DNA from: Candidatus Omnitrophota bacterium
Lineage (GTDB): Bacteria; Verrucomicrobiota; Verrucomicrobiia; Limisphaerales; UBA1319
NCBI GenBank assembly: GCA_023473405.1
Contig: JAMCZD010000122.1
Coordinates: 469-20,679, forward strand
Direction of reading: 5' to 3'
Length of the DNA stretch: 20,211 nucleotides
In this document: piece by piece, positions 12,583 to 20,211 of the stretch
Layout of the letters: each line of letters starts with the position of its first letter
Numbering within the stretch: position 1 is the stretch's first letter
Position numbers and translations under genes: made by a program
Notes under the pieces: model-generated
Databases searched by the model: none
Told to the model about the DNA's origin: nothing
The model's input: the letters and a program-made list of their open reading frames with translations, nothing else

Positions 12583-15468
12583 ATGCATTTTCAATTCACG
12601 CATCCCTGGTGGTTGTTGATCCTGCCCATTGCCCTGGGTTGGGTGGGTTGGTGGGCGTGGAAAACGGATGTGCAGATCAGCCCGTGGCGGCGTTGGGCGG
12701 TCCTGGGATTGCGTTCGGCCATTGTGACAATGTTGGTCCTCGCCTTGGCCGGCTCCCAATGGCTGCGTCCGCAGGAGGGGATGAACGTGATATATTTGCT
12801 GGACCGATCGGAAAGCATCCCGGCGCAACAACAGGAGGCCGCCCTTCAATATGTCAATCGAACTGTTACCCACAAAGAGACATTCGACCGCGCCGGTTTG
12901 GTGGTTTTCGGCACCGACGCCGGGATCGAGTCCTCGGTGAACCAGGCATTGGACGTTGAGAAGGTGCAAGCCGTGGTGGGCACGGACCGGACGGACATCG
13001 GCGCGGGCATCCGGTTGGGGACAGCGGCCTTTCCCGAAGTAGGTCAAAAGCGGTTGGTGCTCCTGTCGGATGGAAATGAAAACCTCGGGGACGCCATGGC
13101 GGCGTTGCGAGCGGCGGAGTCGTTGGGGGTCAGCCTCGATGTGGTGCCGCTGGGGAAGGTCCGGAGCGGCGATGCATCGGTCCAAAAGCTCAGCCTGCCC
13201 AGCCAGTTGAAGAAAGGCCAGACGTTTGAAGTCAAGATATTCGCCCAGGCGGACCAGGCTCGAGCCGCCACGGTGCGGTTGTTTCGCAACGACCAATTGC
13301 TGGGCGAGCAAAAGGTCGAGTTATCGGCGGGAAAGAACCTGTTTTCGTTTCCGCAAACGTTAACGGAGCCGGGTTTTTACAATTACGACGTGCAGCTCGA
13401 TGCCGCCGGCGACTCGATACCGCAGAACAACCGGGCGATCGCCTTTGCCAATGTACGGGGTGACCCGCGGGTATTGGTGGTTTCATCCGAGCCGGAGGCT
13501 GATGCGAGCCTGGTGGCGGCGCTGAGATCGGCCCGATGGGAGGTGAGAGTGGGAGGCTTGCAGGCGCTCCCAGGCACACTCGCCGAGTTGCAGAGCTACG
13601 ACACCATTTTCCTGAGCAACATCGGCGCCGGCGACCTCGGTCGCGACGAGATGCAATTGATCGAGAGCGCGGTGCGGGACTTCGGGGTGGGGCTGGTATG
13701 CGTGGGGGGTGACCAGGCGTATGGGGCGGGCGGTTATCGCGGCACACCGCTTGAAGCGGCCCTGCCGGTGAGCATGGAGATCGACAGCAAGAAGGTGCTG
13801 CCCAAAGGCGCCCTCGTGCTCGTGGTGCATGCCACCGAGTTCCCCAACGGTAATCAATGGGCGCGCGACATCGCTTTTGCCGCTTTGACGGCGCTGGGGC
13901 CGCAGGATGAAATGGGGATTGTGTTGTGGGACGGCAACAATCGCTGGCTGTTTCCCTTGGCCAAAGTGGGTGACAAACGGGAGATGGGACGGTTGATCAC
14001 CGGGATGCAGCCGGGCGACATGCCGAATTTTCAAACGGTGATGGAGATGGCTCACGACGGGCTAAGGAAATCGACTGCCAACCTGAAACACATGGTGGTA
14101 TTTAGCGACGGCGATCCCGGGGCGCCATCGGACGAGCTGTTGAATTCCATTGTAAACGATCGGATTACGATCAGCACGGTGATGATCGGGGGCCATGTCG
14201 TTCCCGACCGGATGATCATGATGGCCGACCGTGGCAAGGGCCGATTTTACGAGGTCAACGCCCCGGGCCAGCTCCCGCAGATATTCATCAAAGAGGCGGC
14301 TATAATCCTCAAATCGGCGATCATCGAGCACCCTTTCAAGCCCCAATGGGCGGGTGGAAGCGAGCTGGTGAAGGGCATTGGGCCGGGTGAGTTCCCGCTT
14401 TTGAGAGGTTATGTGGCCACATCGCCCAAACCGCGCGCCGAGCTGCCATTGGCCACCGACAAAGGCGACCCGCTATTGGCCCATTGGCAGTTTGGATTGG
14501 GCCGCGCGGTTGCGTTTACCTCGGATGCGAAGGCCAAGTGGGCGGCGGACTGGATGGGCTGGCCGAAGTACCGCCAGTTTTGGATGCAAATCGCCCAATG
14601 GAGCCTGCGGCGAACCGAGAACACGGAGTTCACGACCGAGATATCGGTTGATAAAGGGGTAGGCCAACTGAATGTTGAAGCGGTGGATGAACAAGGCAAT
14701 TACCGGAATTTCCTCGATCTGCAGACGGCAATTGTCAGCCCGAAGGGGGAACGGCAGACCGTCCGCCTCGAGCAGACGAGCCCGGGCCGCTACGAGGCCC
14801 GCTTCCCGACGCGCGAGGTGGGCGCCTATTTGCTGAACCTTATGGAGATGCAAAAGGGCCAGTTGCGCGGGTCCCAGGTCCTGGGAACCAGCGTGAATTA
14901 TTCGCCTGAGTTCGACGATCGAGGTCCGAATTTGAACCTGCTCGAGCGCCTGGCGGCGCTGGGGCGGGGCCGGACATTGAGCCTGGCCAACCCGTCGGCA
15001 AACTCGTTCGATCACGACCGGCTGAAGACATTCCAGCCGCGTGATTTGTGGGAATGGCTGTTAAAGCTGGCCATCATCCTTTTCCCGATGGACGTCGGGG
15101 TGCGCCGGATTCAAATCGACCGGGCCGAATGGCGGCGGGCGATGCAATACCCGCGGCGCTGGCTCCTTTTCTGGAGGGGCGTTCCGCGTCCGGTCGAGGC
15201 CGACGTGTCCCTGGCGGCGCTCCTGGCGCGCCGGGACCAGGTGCGAGTCAAAACAGTCGTCGCAAGCATGCCGGAACCGTCCTTGTCACCAGCCCGACCG
15301 GTCGATACAAAGGCCAGAGGCGCGGCTGAGATTCTGCCGAAGCCGGTCAAGCCGCCGGGGGAGCGGGTTGAAGAACCGGCGAAACCGCTCGAGGAAACGG
15401 CCGGGGGCGCGAGCACGGCCAGCCGATTATTGGAAGCCAAACGGCGATCGCAACGTTGGAAGCGGTGA
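12583..15468 (+). CDS. Inner-membrane VWA / glutamine-amidotransferase-like protein (BatA-related)
   Basis: A 961-residue protein with two N-terminal membrane segments (about 9-27 and 38-57) and one near the C-terminus (about 822-838), so most of it faces the periplasm. The first VWA domain starts at VIYLLDRSESIP with an intact MIDAS D74-R-S-E-S78, plus TDIGAGIRLGTAAFP and LVLLSDGNEN. A class-I GATase-like region follows, with FGVGLVCVGGDQAYGAGGYR near 367-386. The canonical G-C-G nucleophile elbow is not evident, so this is probably a binding fold. The second VWA-like domain (LVLVVHATEF to HMVVFSDGDPG) lacks the D-S-S signature. The tail is Pro/Lys-rich and ends in SRLLEAKRRSQRWKR. Family members occur in MoxR/BatA-type aerotolerance or envelope-complex clusters, though no MoxR or DUF58 gene is next door here. 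Start supported by GGAG 6 bp upstream. Confidence 0.8.
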   Translation: MHFQFTHPWWLLILPIALGWVGWWAWKTDVQISPWRRWAVLGLRSAIVTMLVLALAGSQWLRPQEGMNVIYLLDRSESIPAQQQEAALQYVNRTVTHKETFDRAGLVVFGTDAGIESSVNQALDVEKVQAVVGTDRTDIGAGIRLGTAAFPEVGQKRLVLLSDGNENLGDAMAALRAAESLGVSLDVVPLGKVRSGDASVQKLSLPSQLKKGQTFEVKIFAQADQARAATVRLFRNDQLLGEQKVELSAGKNLFSFPQTLTEPGFYNYDVQLDAAGDSIPQNNRAIAFANVRGDPRVLVVSSEPEADASLVAALRSARWEVRVGGLQALPGTLAELQSYDTIFLSNIGAGDLGRDEMQLIESAVRDFGVGLVCVGGDQAYGAGGYRGTPLEAALPVSMEIDSKKVLPKGALVLVVHATEFPNGNQWARDIAFAALTALGPQDEMGIVLWDGNNRWLFPLAKVGDKREMGRLITGMQPGDMPNFQTVMEMAHDGLRKSTANLKHMVVFSDGDPGAPSDELLNSIVNDRITISTVMIGGHVVPDRMIMMADRGKGRFYEVNAPGQLPQIFIKEAAIILKSAIIEHPFKPQWAGGSELVKGIGPGEFPLLRGYVATSPKPRAELPLATDKGDPLLAHWQFGLGRAVAFTSDAKAKWAADWMGWPKYRQFWMQIAQWSLRRTENTEFTTEISVDKGVGQLNVEAVDEQGNYRNFLDLQTAIVSPKGERQTVRLEQTSPGRYEARFPTREVGAYLLNLMEMQKGQLRGSQVLGTSVNYSPEFDDRGPNLNLLERLAALGRGRTLSLANPSANSFDHDRLKTFQPRDLWEWLLKLAIILFPMDVGVRRIQIDRAEWRRAMQYPRRWLLFWRGVPRPVEADVSLAALLARRDQVRVKTVVASMPEPSLSPARPVDTKARGAAEILPKPVKPPGERVEEPAKPLEETAGGASTASRLLEAKRRSQRWKR

Positions 15469-15612
15469 TTTGATTTGTCTAATAAAATCATTGCTCGAAA
15501 AGGTGACTGTGTGGCTTTATCATGGCATGGAATTAGCTGTCAAACAGTGCAGCTTGCCTGGTTGGGAAGCCTTGGGCCGCTTGGGCCAATCCGGCGGTTG
15601 CAGGCGGGGCTT

Positions 15613-15891
15613 ATGAATCGGAGCCGTTTGAAGGTGATCTATTCCGGGCACGTGCAGGGTGTCGGCTTTCGGTATACTGTTAAATCGGTATCGACCGGTT
15701 ACGAAGTGGCGGGCACCATACGGAATTTACGGGACGGCAGGGTTGAGTTGGTGGTGGAAGGGGCCAGGGACGAGTTGGAAGCCTTTCAAGAGGCGATATT
15801 GGATTCCGGTCTGGGCGGATTGATTCACCAGACCCAGGTCAGTTGGGGTGAAGCTACCGGAGAATTCCGAGGATTTGAGATTTTAAGTTAG
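15613..15891 (+). CDS. acyP: Acylphosphatase
   Basis: A 92-residue protein of normal family length, starting at ATG 15613; the frame is open upstream to 15475, but that part looks non-coding. It contains the signature SGHVQGVGFRY with phosphate-binding Arg20, and GTIRNLRDGRVE with catalytic Asn38. It hydrolyses carboxyl-phosphate bonds of acyl phosphates in the cytoplasm. It lies 144 bp after the VWA gene and 18 bp before the metallophosphoesterase gene, with which it probably forms an operon. Confidence 0.93.
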   Translation: MNRSRLKVIYSGHVQGVGFRYTVKSVSTGYEVAGTIRNLRDGRVELVVEGARDELEAFQEAILDSGLGGLIHQTQVSWGEATGEFRGFEILS

Positions 15892-15909
15892 GCAGGCACA
15901 ACTGAAGTG

Positions 15910-16632
15910 ATGAAGTACGCGATTATAGCTGATATTCATGCGAATCTGGAAGCGTTGGAAGTGGTTTTGCTGGATGCCAAAAAGGAGCGATGCACCCACT
16001 ACGCCTGCCTGGGCGACGTGGTTGGCTATAACGCGAATCCGCGCGAGTGTCTCGACATCATTCGCGAGATGGGCATGCCGTGCGTCAAGGGGAACCACGA
16101 CGAGTATTGCTCCACGGGAGGCGATTTGAACGGGTTCAACCCCCATGCCAGCGAGGCGATCAACTGGACACGGAAACAGTTGAACGACGAAGACCGCGAA
16201 TGGCTGCGGAACCTGAAGTATGTCCGGCTGGTGGCGAATTTCTCGATCGTTCACTCTACGCTCGACGGGCCGCAACGGTGGGGTTATGTCTTCGACAAAC
16301 TGGCTGCCGCCGCCAGTTTCACTTACCAGAATACCGGCGTCTGCTTTTTTGGCCACACCCATGTCCCGGTGGCTTTCATCCGGGACAGCGTGATTCGCGG
16401 AGGCACTTATTCGAAGTTCAAGATCGAGCCCGGCCGAAAGTATTTCATCAATGTGGGGAGCGTGGGGCAATCGCGTGACGGCGTTGCCAAGGCGACCTAC
16501 GTCACGTATGATCTTGATGACGGAACGATCGAACTGCGCCGGTTGGATTATGACATGGCCAAAACACAGGCAAAAATTCGGGCTGCCGGTTTGCCTGAAC
16601 GATTGGCGGAACGGTTGGCGCTCGGGAAATAA
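15910..16632 (+). CDS. Calcineurin-like metallophosphoesterase (YfcE/MJ0936-like)
   Basis: 240 residues from ATG 15910 (a GTG one codon earlier is possible). The full set of dimetal motifs is present: DIH (Asp8, His10), GDVVGYN (Asp36), GNHDE (Asn62, His63), HST (His115) and GHTHVP (His149, His151). Such cytosolic enzymes hydrolyse phosphodiesters or phosphomonoesters; the physiological substrate is unknown. The C-terminal helix ends GLPERLAERLALGK. It is tightly packed between acylphosphatase (18 bp) and the heptosyltransferase gene (8 bp), so cotranslation is likely. Confidence 0.9.
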   Translation: MKYAIIADIHANLEALEVVLLDAKKERCTHYACLGDVVGYNANPRECLDIIREMGMPCVKGNHDEYCSTGGDLNGFNPHASEAINWTRKQLNDEDREWLRNLKYVRLVANFSIVHSTLDGPQRWGYVFDKLAAAASFTYQNTGVCFFGHTHVPVAFIRDSVIRGGTYSKFKIEPGRKYFINVGSVGQSRDGVAKATYVTYDLDDGTIELRRLDYDMAKTQAKIRAAGLPERLAERLALGK

Positions 16633-16640
16633 CCCGGCCC

Positions 16641-17150
16641 TTGAAAATCCTGATTCTCAAGCCCAGCTCGCTGGGTGATGTCATTCAAGCCCTGCCGGTT
16701 CTGCGCTTGCTAAAAAGCCACTGCCCGGAGCATCAAATCTACTGGTGGCTGGGACAGGCCTTGTTGCCGCTTCTGTCCGATGACCCTGATCTATCGGGGA
16801 TATTTCCTTTTGATCGCCATCGCTGGGTATCACCGTTCCGATGGAATGAACTGTTCCGGAGCATTCACCAAATGCGGCGGCAGAATTTCGATTGGGTCAT
16901 CGATTTACAGGGGTTGGCTCGCAGCGCCTTGGTCGCCTGGCTGGTCCGTGGACGGATGACCATCGGGATGGATGATCCTCGAGAGGGCGCCCATGCGTTC
17001 TACGACATTGCCGTTCCCAAGCCGTCTCCGGAAACCCATGCGGTGGATTGGTATTTGGAAGTGCTGGTGAGGCTGGGGATTCCGGTGCACTGGGGTTTTG
17101 AGTGGCAACCGCACCCGGCAGGATCGAGCGCAGACAATCGCAGGGCTTAA
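16641..17150 (+). CDS. Glycosyltransferase family 9 (heptosyltransferase-like), truncated to N-terminal half
   Basis: The TTG start at 16641 gives MKILILKPSSLGDVIQALPV, the classic N-terminus of ADP-heptose:LPS heptosyltransferases with the SLGD nucleotide-sugar loop. FDWVIDLQGLARSALVAW (about 90-107) and GIPVHWGFEWQP (about 145-156) continue the first Rossmann domain. The protein ends at residue 169, about half the normal 330-350, and the last residues (HPAGSSADNRRA) do not look like family sequence. The donor-binding C-terminal domain is missing, so the product should be inactive. The 3' part overlaps the opposite-strand regulator gene frame. Either a deletion removed the real 3' end or the assembly is misjoined here. 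It is the last gene of the acylphosphatase operon and would have served LPS core synthesis. Confidence 0.8.
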   Translation: MKILILKPSSLGDVIQALPVLRLLKSHCPEHQIYWWLGQALLPLLSDDPDLSGIFPFDRHRWVSPFRWNELFRSIHQMRRQNFDWVIDLQGLARSALVAWLVRGRMTIGMDDPREGAHAFYDIAVPKPSPETHAVDWYLEVLVRLGIPVHWGFEWQPHPAGSSADNRRA

Positions 17151-18546
17151 CCGCTTTACACCGGGCCTTGCCACAAGGTGCGCAGGGCACGTTAGCCTGC
17201 AAAACCCGGTCAATTTGGCGATACGGACCGGTGCGGCGGCTGATGCCGAGGGCCTTGGCGGTTTCAGTGCGGTTGAAGCGGTTGTCGCGCAAGGCCTGGA
17301 TGATGGCGTGCCGTTCGAGATCCTCAAGGGGGCTGGGCGTGGGTTCGGCCTTTTCGAACTCCTGGACTTTTTGGCGAATCCTCATGGGCAAGTGTTCGGG
17401 GAGGATCAATTCACCGTGGCAAAGCAAGGTGGCGCGTTCCATGGCATTGCGCAACTCGCGGACATTACCGGGCCAGCGATAATTTTCGAGGCAAGCGGCG
17501 ACGGCGGGCGAGAACCGGGCGCGCCGATTGGAGAATTCGGCAATGAAGCGGCTGGCGAGAGGGAGGATATCCGGGCGGCGTTCGCGGAGCGGGGGAACAA
17601 AAAGCTCGATCACGTCGAGCCGGTAGAACAAGTCGTTACGGAACTGACCTTTCTGGACGGCTTGTTCGAGGTTCCGATTGGTGGCGGCCAGGAGGCGGGT
17701 GTGGGTGTGCCGTTCTTTATTCGAGCCGACCCGTTGGAAGCCGCCATCCTGAGTAATTCGGAGCAGCTTGGCCTGGAGGCGGGGCGAGAGTTCGGCGATT
17801 TCATCGAGGAGGATGGTTCCCAAATCGGCCTCTTCGAAGCGCCCGATCCGTTGCGTGTAAGCGCCGGTAAAGGATCCTTTCTCGTGGCCGAACAATTCGC
17901 TTTCGAGGAGGTTCTCGGGAATGGCGGCGCAATTTACTTTTACGAAGGGATGGGGGGCTCGAGGGCTCCAGGCATGGAGGACATCGGCGACGACTTCCTT
18001 GCCCACGCCGCTTTCACCCGTGATCAGGATGCGGCTATCGGAGGCGGCGACGAGCGAGGCATCGCGAAAGACGGATTGCATGAAGGGGCTTTGGGCCACG
18101 ATATAATCGGGCAAATGCTTGTTGGCGCCCAGTTTCACCGTTACCTCACCTTCGAGACCGACGACCTTGCGCACGGTGGCGAGCAATTCATCAAGGTCGA
18201 TGGGTTTCTCGAGGTAATTGACCGCGCCGCCGCGAATCGCGCCGACGGCGTCACGAATGTCGGGGTAGGCGGTGACCATCAGCACCGGGAGAACGGTGTG
18301 ATCGCCCCGGGCGCGCCGAAGTGTTTCCAAACCGGAGATGCCAGGCATCCGCACGTCGGAGATCATCATTTGAACGGGGACAGAACTCAGGACCTCGAGG
18401 GCCTGTTCGCCCGAGGCGGCGGTGACGGTCTCGAATCCCTGGCTTTGGAGGAATGAATCGAGCAAACTGCGCTGGCCGGCGTCGTCATCGACAATCAGAA
18501 TTCGGGGCGGACCGCCTGGGGCAAGTTTGGGATCGGGAGGCGTCAT
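16897..18546 (-). CDS. NtrC-family sigma-54-dependent response regulator with aberrant C-terminus
   Basis: Start ATG 18546 (MTPPDPKLAPGGPPRILIVD), 2 bp after the kinase stop; the frame is open upstream but overlaps the kinase. REC domain, residues 14-130: acidic VDDD (19-22), phospho-acceptor Asp64 (ISDVRMPG), Lys114. AAA+ domain: Walker A GESGVGKE (177-184), sigma-54 contact loop GSFTGA (224-229, Ser where most have Ala), Walker B TILLDE (244-249) and the FRNDLFYRLDV arginine-finger region. A Fis-type HTH follows, with NRTETAKALGISRRT ending at residue 439 (about 17230). After that the normal closing helix and stop are replaced by about 110 unrelated residues (GPYRQIDRVLQANVPC and onward) to a stop at 16897, antisense to the truncated heptosyltransferase. 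DNA recognition may be impaired unless the junction is an assembly fault. Confidence 0.88.
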   Translation of the reverse strand: MTPPDPKLAPGGPPRILIVDDDAGQRSLLDSFLQSQGFETVTAASGEQALEVLSSVPVQMMISDVRMPGISGLETLRRARGDHTVLPVLMVTAYPDIRDAVGAIRGGAVNYLEKPIDLDELLATVRKVVGLEGEVTVKLGANKHLPDYIVAQSPFMQSVFRDASLVAASDSRILITGESGVGKEVVADVLHAWSPRAPHPFVKVNCAAIPENLLESELFGHEKGSFTGAYTQRIGRFEEADLGTILLDEIAELSPRLQAKLLRITQDGGFQRVGSNKERHTHTRLLAATNRNLEQAVQKGQFRNDLFYRLDVIELFVPPLRERRPDILPLASRFIAEFSNRRARFSPAVAACLENYRWPGNVRELRNAMERATLLCHGELILPEHLPMRIRQKVQEFEKAEPTPSPLEDLERHAIIQALRDNRFNRTETAKALGISRRTGPYRQIDRVLQANVPCAPCGKARCKAVKPCDCLRSILPGAVATQNPSAPESPASPALPNTNPPHGFPETAWERQCRRTHGRPLEDHPSRWSSVHGPARRPRRCEPTPVNR

Positions 18547-18548
18547 GG

Positions 18549-20063
18549 TCAGCTTGGCGACGTCAATTCGAGCCGGCTGATGCAAAAGACGGCGCCCTTG
18601 TTTCCATTGGCTGCACAATCGACGTCCCAGCCGTGCAACATGACGATCTGCTTTACGACGGCCAAGCCCAAACCGGTCCCTTTGGCGCGGGTGGTGAAAT
18701 AGGGCCGGAAGATTTCCTTCCGCTGGTCCTCGGGGATGCCGGGTCCATTGTCGCGGACCTCGATGATGGCTTCGTGAGAATTGACTTTGCGGGTGACGAT
18801 CTGGATTTGGCCGTTGGGCTCGACGGCCTGGATAGCGTTCATGAGCAGGTTGAACAGGACCTGGCGCAGGAGTTTTTGATCGGCATTGACGGTCAATTCT
18901 TCTTCGACCCTATCCAACTTGACGGATTTGTCTTCGAGATCGCTGTTGAGGGTGCGCACGACGTCCCCGATCACCGTGCTGACAGCCACTGGCGAGCGGC
19001 GCAGCTCGCGTGGCTTGGAGTAATTGATGAACTCGTTCAATTGCGCGGTCACACGGTCCACCTCGTCGGTGATCTCCATGGACTTTTTCCGGACCGGGTC
19101 GGAGGCGTCGAAGGTTTTGGAAATCATCTGGGCCAGGCCACGAATGATGTTGAGCGGGTTCCGCGTTTCATGGGCCAAGCCGGCGGCGGCGAGGTTCATT
19201 TCGCGGAGGTGTGAATTCATTTCGCTGGCGCGGACGAGGCGCATTTGGAAATCGGAGGACCTGACGAGGTTGCGCCAGGCGAGTCCGAAGCCGATGACCG
19301 AGATTATGGAAAAGCCGCCGATGAGGACGCGGACCCAGAGGTCCTGGGTGCAGGCAGCTTGAAAGGCATCGGTGGAGAGCACAACGGCCAACCCGTGCAA
19401 GCCTGCCTTCTCGATCAACGATTTATATTCATCCTCATTCATCCACGGAGGCCGATGGAAGCGGGGACGGAAACCAGGGCGGCGGATCAGCTCGGGTGGG
19501 TTCTCAGCGTTGGTGGAGGAATTCTCCGGGGACAAACGGTTCGGCGTCGCAGGCTCTCGCGGCCGGGAAAAGAGCGGGGGACGTCTCGGCCAGTTTTCGG
19601 GCCTGACACCATCGGGGTTGGGTTCAGGCAGGACAATGGTGGGCGAGGAACCCTCGGCGCCCTGATTGATGGCGGTGCCCAAGTCCACCAGGTTGACCAC
19701 TGTGACGGCATGCTTGTCCCAGTGCACACCGCTCGGCGGAACGCCGTTGGTGCCGAAGTCAACGGGTTGTCCGGCGGCTACGACGACTTCGCCGGCGGCA
19801 TTGAGGAGAACGAGCGCCCCAAGGTTGTCGGACTTAACGAGTTCCTTCAGGGCTGACTCGAGCCGTTGCTTGGAGACGAAACCGCCGAAGCGGCGTTGCG
19901 AGCGAATGACCAGACCCAGCGTGCTGGTAATATCGCGGGCCCGGTGAATCACGGCCGAGCGCGCCGATTCCTTGACTCGTTGATGTTCGAGGACCTGCCA
20001 GAAGATAACGACGGCCCAGAGGGCGATCAGAAATCGATAAACTGTTTTGGCGCGCAAGTTCAT
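18549..20063 (-). CDS. NtrB/ZraS-type membrane sensor histidine kinase
   Basis: 504 residues. Two membrane segments (about 9-25 and 243-263) flank a periplasmic sensor of about 215 residues. The sensor contains an unusual Pro/Arg-rich stretch (about 145-206, with WPRRPPLFSRPREP and RRPGFRPRFHRPPW). The kinase core is complete: H-box AAGLAHETRNPLN with phospho-accepting His298, N-box LFNLLMNAIQA (403-413), G1 DNGPGIP (438-444), F-box FRPYFTTRAKG and G2 GTGLGLA (462-468). The AGLAHETRNPLN box and its sigma-54-type partner place it with NtrB/ZraS-like kinases. Its ATG overlaps the upstream gene's TGA (ATGA), and the regulator begins 2 bp after its stop, so the three are translationally coupled. 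Signal unknown. Confidence 0.92.
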   Translation of the reverse strand: MNLRAKTVYRFLIALWAVVIFWQVLEHQRVKESARSAVIHRARDITSTLGLVIRSQRRFGGFVSKQRLESALKELVKSDNLGALVLLNAAGEVVVAAGQPVDFGTNGVPPSGVHWDKHAVTVVNLVDLGTAINQGAEGSSPTIVLPEPNPDGVRPENWPRRPPLFSRPREPATPNRLSPENSSTNAENPPELIRRPGFRPRFHRPPWMNEDEYKSLIEKAGLHGLAVVLSTDAFQAACTQDLWVRVLIGGFSIISVIGFGLAWRNLVRSSDFQMRLVRASEMNSHLREMNLAAAGLAHETRNPLNIIRGLAQMISKTFDASDPVRKKSMEITDEVDRVTAQLNEFINYSKPRELRRSPVAVSTVIGDVVRTLNSDLEDKSVKLDRVEEELTVNADQKLLRQVLFNLLMNAIQAVEPNGQIQIVTRKVNSHEAIIEVRDNGPGIPEDQRKEIFRPYFTTRAKGTGLGLAVVKQIVMLHGWDVDCAANGNKGAVFCISRLELTSPS

Positions 20064-20211
20064 GGAGCTTGCGGCTTTTGCGGCGGGGGTGTCTTCCCGT
20101 TTTCGGGGCCGACTTGCTGTTTGGTTACCACGCCTTTTTTCACCGGCAAATCATCGAGGAACCGGTCCAATTCCTGTTCGGAAAATGCCTTGGGCGCCAA
20201 CTGCGATTTGG
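20060..20211 (-). CDS. 3' end of an unidentified gene upstream of the kinase (partial)
   Basis: Only the last 49 codons are in the window: KSQLAPKAFSEQELDRFLDD, then LPVKKGVVTKQQVGPENGKT, then a Pro/Gln-rich end PPPQKPQAP and TGA (20062-20060), which overlaps the kinase ATG by 4 bases. No family can be named from this piece. Tight coupling implies a product needed with the two-component system, for example an accessory or target protein. Confidence 0.6.
   Translation of the reverse strand, partial: KSQLAPKAFSEQELDRFLDDLPVKKGVVTKQQVGPENGKTPPPQKPQAP

Noticed and set aside
15475..15612. 46-codon upstream extension of the acylphosphatase
   Set aside because: ATG 15613 yields the normal family length and the standard start of the first beta strand; the extension has no similarity to the family.
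17098..18456. 452-codon plus-strand open frame
   Set aside because: Antisense to the well-supported NtrC-type regulator; no family pattern and no start context. High-GC codon bias creates such shadows.
1..20211. CRISPR array, prophage or toxin-antitoxin module
   Set aside because: No regularly spaced direct repeats, phage structural genes or recognised toxin pair are seen on either strand.

Overview
This window looks like a chromosomal piece of a Verrucomicrobiota bacterium, probably of the Pedosphaera/Limisphaera type. That is an inference from gene content: an exosortase-sorted PEP-CTERM protein, two secreted proteins ending in an RFYR-type C-terminal module, a two-VWA inner-membrane protein with an internal glutamine-amidotransferase-like fold, URO-D-like and GH63-like genes, and frequent TTG starts with weak Shine-Dalgarno sites. 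No phage, plasmid or CRISPR signal is visible.

Layout. (1) 2-1134: a broken gene for a secreted LVIVD-repeat/Ig-like protein, with one frameshift and one amber stop. (2) 1160-1518: a small unrecognised protein with a good ribosome-binding site, an apparent 4-bp duplication near its start, and a promoter bracketed by TATCCCG sites. (3) 1541-2668: an exported alpha/beta hydrolase, convergent with a GH63-like glycosidase (3034-4356, minus). Between their 3' ends lies a 299-bp element with 22-bp perfect terminal inverted repeats, whose interior is a decayed Y1/RAYT transposase. (4) tRNA-Arg(CCG) at 4561-4637 (minus), then a URO-D-like gene (4800-5894, minus). (5) 6118-9837: a very large secreted multicopper oxidase, followed by a small secreted RFYR-ended protein (10025-10828). 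(6) 10829-12582: a gene-poor stretch with a promoter/terminator pair that could make a short RNA, a PEP-CTERM protein with a strong terminator, and a 107-bp imperfect inverted repeat. (7) 12583-17150 (plus): a VWA/GATase-like membrane protein, acylphosphatase, metallophosphoesterase and a heptosyltransferase truncated to its N-terminal half. (8) 16897-20211 (minus): an operon of an unidentified gene (3' end only), a NtrB-type histidine kinase and a sigma-54-activating NtrC-type regulator. The regulator gene meets the truncated heptosyltransferase tail to tail, and both have lost their normal C-termini, so this looks like a deletion junction or an assembly misjoin.

How it fits together. Much of the window encodes the cell exterior: exported hydrolases, a copper oxidase with Ig-like arms, an exosortase-anchored protein, and an LPS-core-type glycosyltransferase. 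The kinase and regulator are coupled by a 4-bp ATGA overlap upstream and a 2-bp gap between them, so they form one signalling unit; their target promoters are not evident here. I see no clear-cut new defence or biosynthetic system. The most informative items are the RAYT-derived element, the 17.1-17.25 kb junction, the candidate RNA at about 10.98-11.11 kb, and the multicopper oxidase with Phe at the axial copper position.
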